Made by a program: the position numbers and the translations under genes
Shown here: one piece after another, positions 4,483 to 5,661 of the stretch
How positions within the stretch are numbered: position 1 is the stretch's first letter
Layout of the letters: the number at the start of each line of letters is the position of its first letter
Source of the DNA: a bacterium
Lineage (GTDB): Bacteria; Chloroflexota; Dormibacteria; UBA8260; Bog-877
Assembly: GCA_021802115.1 (NCBI GenBank)
Contig: JAKABA010000147.1
Coordinates: 3,988-9,648 of the forward strand
DNA length: 5,661 bases
Reading direction: 5' to 3'
Notes under the pieces: generated by a model
What the model was told of the DNA's origin: nothing
Databases searched by the model: none
What the model saw: the letters and a program-made list of their open reading frames with translations, nothing else

Positions 4483-5661
4483 ATGGCACCGTTGAACCGT
4501 TTAGCGGCCTGGGCAAGGCGGTTGAGCCCGGTGTGGCAACCCCGGGGTGAGCTGGCTGACCGCGTGGGGATCCTGGTGATCGCCTACGGAGCCTTCAAGT
4601 TCTCTAACTGGTTGTGGCTGGCCGAGCGGGTTCCGGGTCGCTCCGCCCTGCTGGCCAACCTGATCATCCAGTACCTGGCTTTCGCCGGCTTCTGCGTGCT
4701 GGTGGCGCTGGCGCTGCGCCGGCCGTTTCCGGCCTGGCTGAGGCGGCTGAGGGCCCACCGTCTGCTCTGGGCGAGCCCCCTGCTCGGGGTTCTGGCGATG
4801 CTGGTGGTGGCGACCGGCATCGGTCGGGCGGTGGCGGACCATCACCTGCTGGTCGACGACGCCAACGCGATGGCGGTCTGTGGGGCCCGGGCGATATCAG
4901 CCGGAGCCGATCCGTACCACGTCGCCGAGATCCCGTGCCTGCAGAGCCTGGGGCTATCGCCGCTGCTGGCCACCCCCTACCGGGTGGGCCCGCTCGCATC
5001 CGTGAAGGTCTACCCGACCCCGGCTCAGATCCTGGCTGCCGCCAACAGCCCCGACCACGGCGGTCAGCGGCTGTTCTCCCCCCTGGGCAAGCCGCCCCTG
5101 GATCCCTTGGCGGTGGTGCCGGTCGCCTCGGCGTCACCCTCAACCCGTGCTCTGTGGACCCTGATCCCGATTGCGGTTCTTCTCGTGGTCTTGGTGGGAG
5201 TGGCCGGCCCACTGTGGCCCGCGGCCGGCGGGCTGCTCCTGCTGAGCTACTTCCTCAACGGGTCAGCGGTGAACTTTGCCGCCAACGGCAATGCGGAGGC
5301 GTTCGCCTACGTGCTCCTGGCCCTCAGCGTGGTCTTTCTGAGACGCCCGTGGCTGTCCGCGATCTGCCTGGGGCTGGCTCTCGGCAGCAATGAGCTGGCC
5401 TGGTTCTTCCTCCCCGGGTACGTCCTGCTCTGCGCCGACCGGCCGCAATGGCTCAAGCGCGGCCTCGGGGTTGGGGCCACGCTCCTGGTGGCGGTGGTGC
5501 CGCTGCTGGTGCGCTACCCGGACGCGCTGGTCGCGGTCTACAACAGCCTCCGGGCCCACACCTTCCCCCTTGGCTCGGGGCCGTCGGAGCTGGTCCTGGC
5601 CCGGTTCTGGTCGGCCCCGCCCCGGATTGACTGGCTGGTGGCAACCGGCTTGGCCATCGCT
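4483..5661 (+). CDS. Polytopic membrane protein, probable GT-C (GT87/DUF2029-like) glycosyltransferase, partial
   Basis: The frame is open from the ATG at 4483 to the right edge, giving 393 residues with no stop. Hydrophobic segments lie at about 27-46, 55-79, 94-117, 223-244, 246-262, 271-286, 291-317 and 327-345, and another begins near 382. Between the third and fourth lies a hydrophilic loop of about 100 residues. It begins with D125-D126 and contains GADPY (141-145) and two cysteines (C133, C152). An acidic residue early in the first large outer loop, followed by Gly-x-Asp-Pro-Tyr, is typical of GT-C enzymes of the GT87/DUF2029 type, which use polyprenyl-phosphate sugars outside the membrane. 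GNAEAFAYVLLALSVVFLRR followed by a Gly-rich helix and WFFLPGY also fits that family. No clear ribosome-binding site precedes the ATG, so the start is less certain; GTG codons at 4531 and 4564 are alternatives. Donor and acceptor are unknown, and a non-enzymatic membrane protein is possible. Confidence 0.7.
   Translation, partial: MAPLNRLAAWARRLSPVWQPRGELADRVGILVIAYGAFKFSNWLWLAERVPGRSALLANLIIQYLAFAGFCVLVALALRRPFPAWLRRLRAHRLLWASPLLGVLAMLVVATGIGRAVADHHLLVDDANAMAVCGARAISAGADPYHVAEIPCLQSLGLSPLLATPYRVGPLASVKVYPTPAQILAAANSPDHGGQRLFSPLGKPPLDPLAVVPVASASPSTRALWTLIPIAVLLVVLVGVAGPLWPAAGGLLLLSYFLNGSAVNFAANGNAEAFAYVLLALSVVFLRRPWLSAICLGLALGSNELAWFFLPGYVLLCADRPQWLKRGLGVGATLLVAVVPLLVRYPDALVAVYNSLRAHTFPLGSGPSELVLARFWSAPPRIDWLVATGLAIA

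Noticed and set aside
4614..5393. Plus-strand 259-codon frame within the membrane protein region
   Set aside because: It is out of frame with the edge-crossing membrane protein, is Gly/Arg/Pro-rich and low in hydrophobic residues. It looks like a shadow of the real gene, which is open throughout 4483-5661.

Overview
This is a GC-rich bacterial chromosomal window: by eye well over 60 % GC, with G or C at most third codon positions. The composition and the protein families would fit an actinobacterium or a GC-rich Chloroflexota/Dormibacterota-type soil lineage. That placement is inference only; no rRNA or other phylogenetic marker is present. I see no tRNA, rRNA, CRISPR array, insertion sequence or phage gene.

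Layout, left to right. (1) 1-210, minus strand: the N-terminal 70 residues of an MFS transporter, running off the left edge. (2) 211-373: a leader/intergenic stretch holding a possible minus-strand -10 box, a strong 7-bp hairpin and a 6-bp inverted repeat. (3) 374-832, minus strand: a small hotdog-fold acyl-CoA thioesterase (FadM/YbgC-like), apparently transcribed from a leaderless promoter. (4) 833-1116: the divergent intergenic region. (5) 1117-2769 and 2763-4271, plus strand: two tandem paralogous MutS-like ATPases overlapping by 7 bp. (6) 4272-4482: an intergenic region with small hairpins. (7) 4483-5661, plus strand: the N-terminal 393 residues of a polytopic membrane protein resembling GT-C (GT87/DUF2029-like) glycosyltransferases, running off the right edge.

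The centrepiece is the MutS-like pair. Both proteins have the MutS-type P-loop ATPase at the C terminus, preceded by a helical core/lever-like region. Neither has room for the N-terminal mismatch-binding domain of true MutS, and neither has an Smr nuclease domain as in MutS2. Both share a YRQAV(F/L)RD motif, a GRL-x-x-DL motif where MutS has its STFMxE signature, and Asn in place of the Walker B Asp. They differ at the switch histidine: Phe in the first protein, His in the second. The 7-bp overlap and the paralogy suggest an obligate pair, perhaps a heterodimer with two unlike ATP sites. I recognise both from memory as a family usually annotated 'MutS-related', and I know of no established function for it.

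The flanking genes (thioesterase, transporter, glycosyltransferase) show no evident functional link to the pair. The thioesterase and transporter face away from it, and the membrane protein is separated by about 210 bp.
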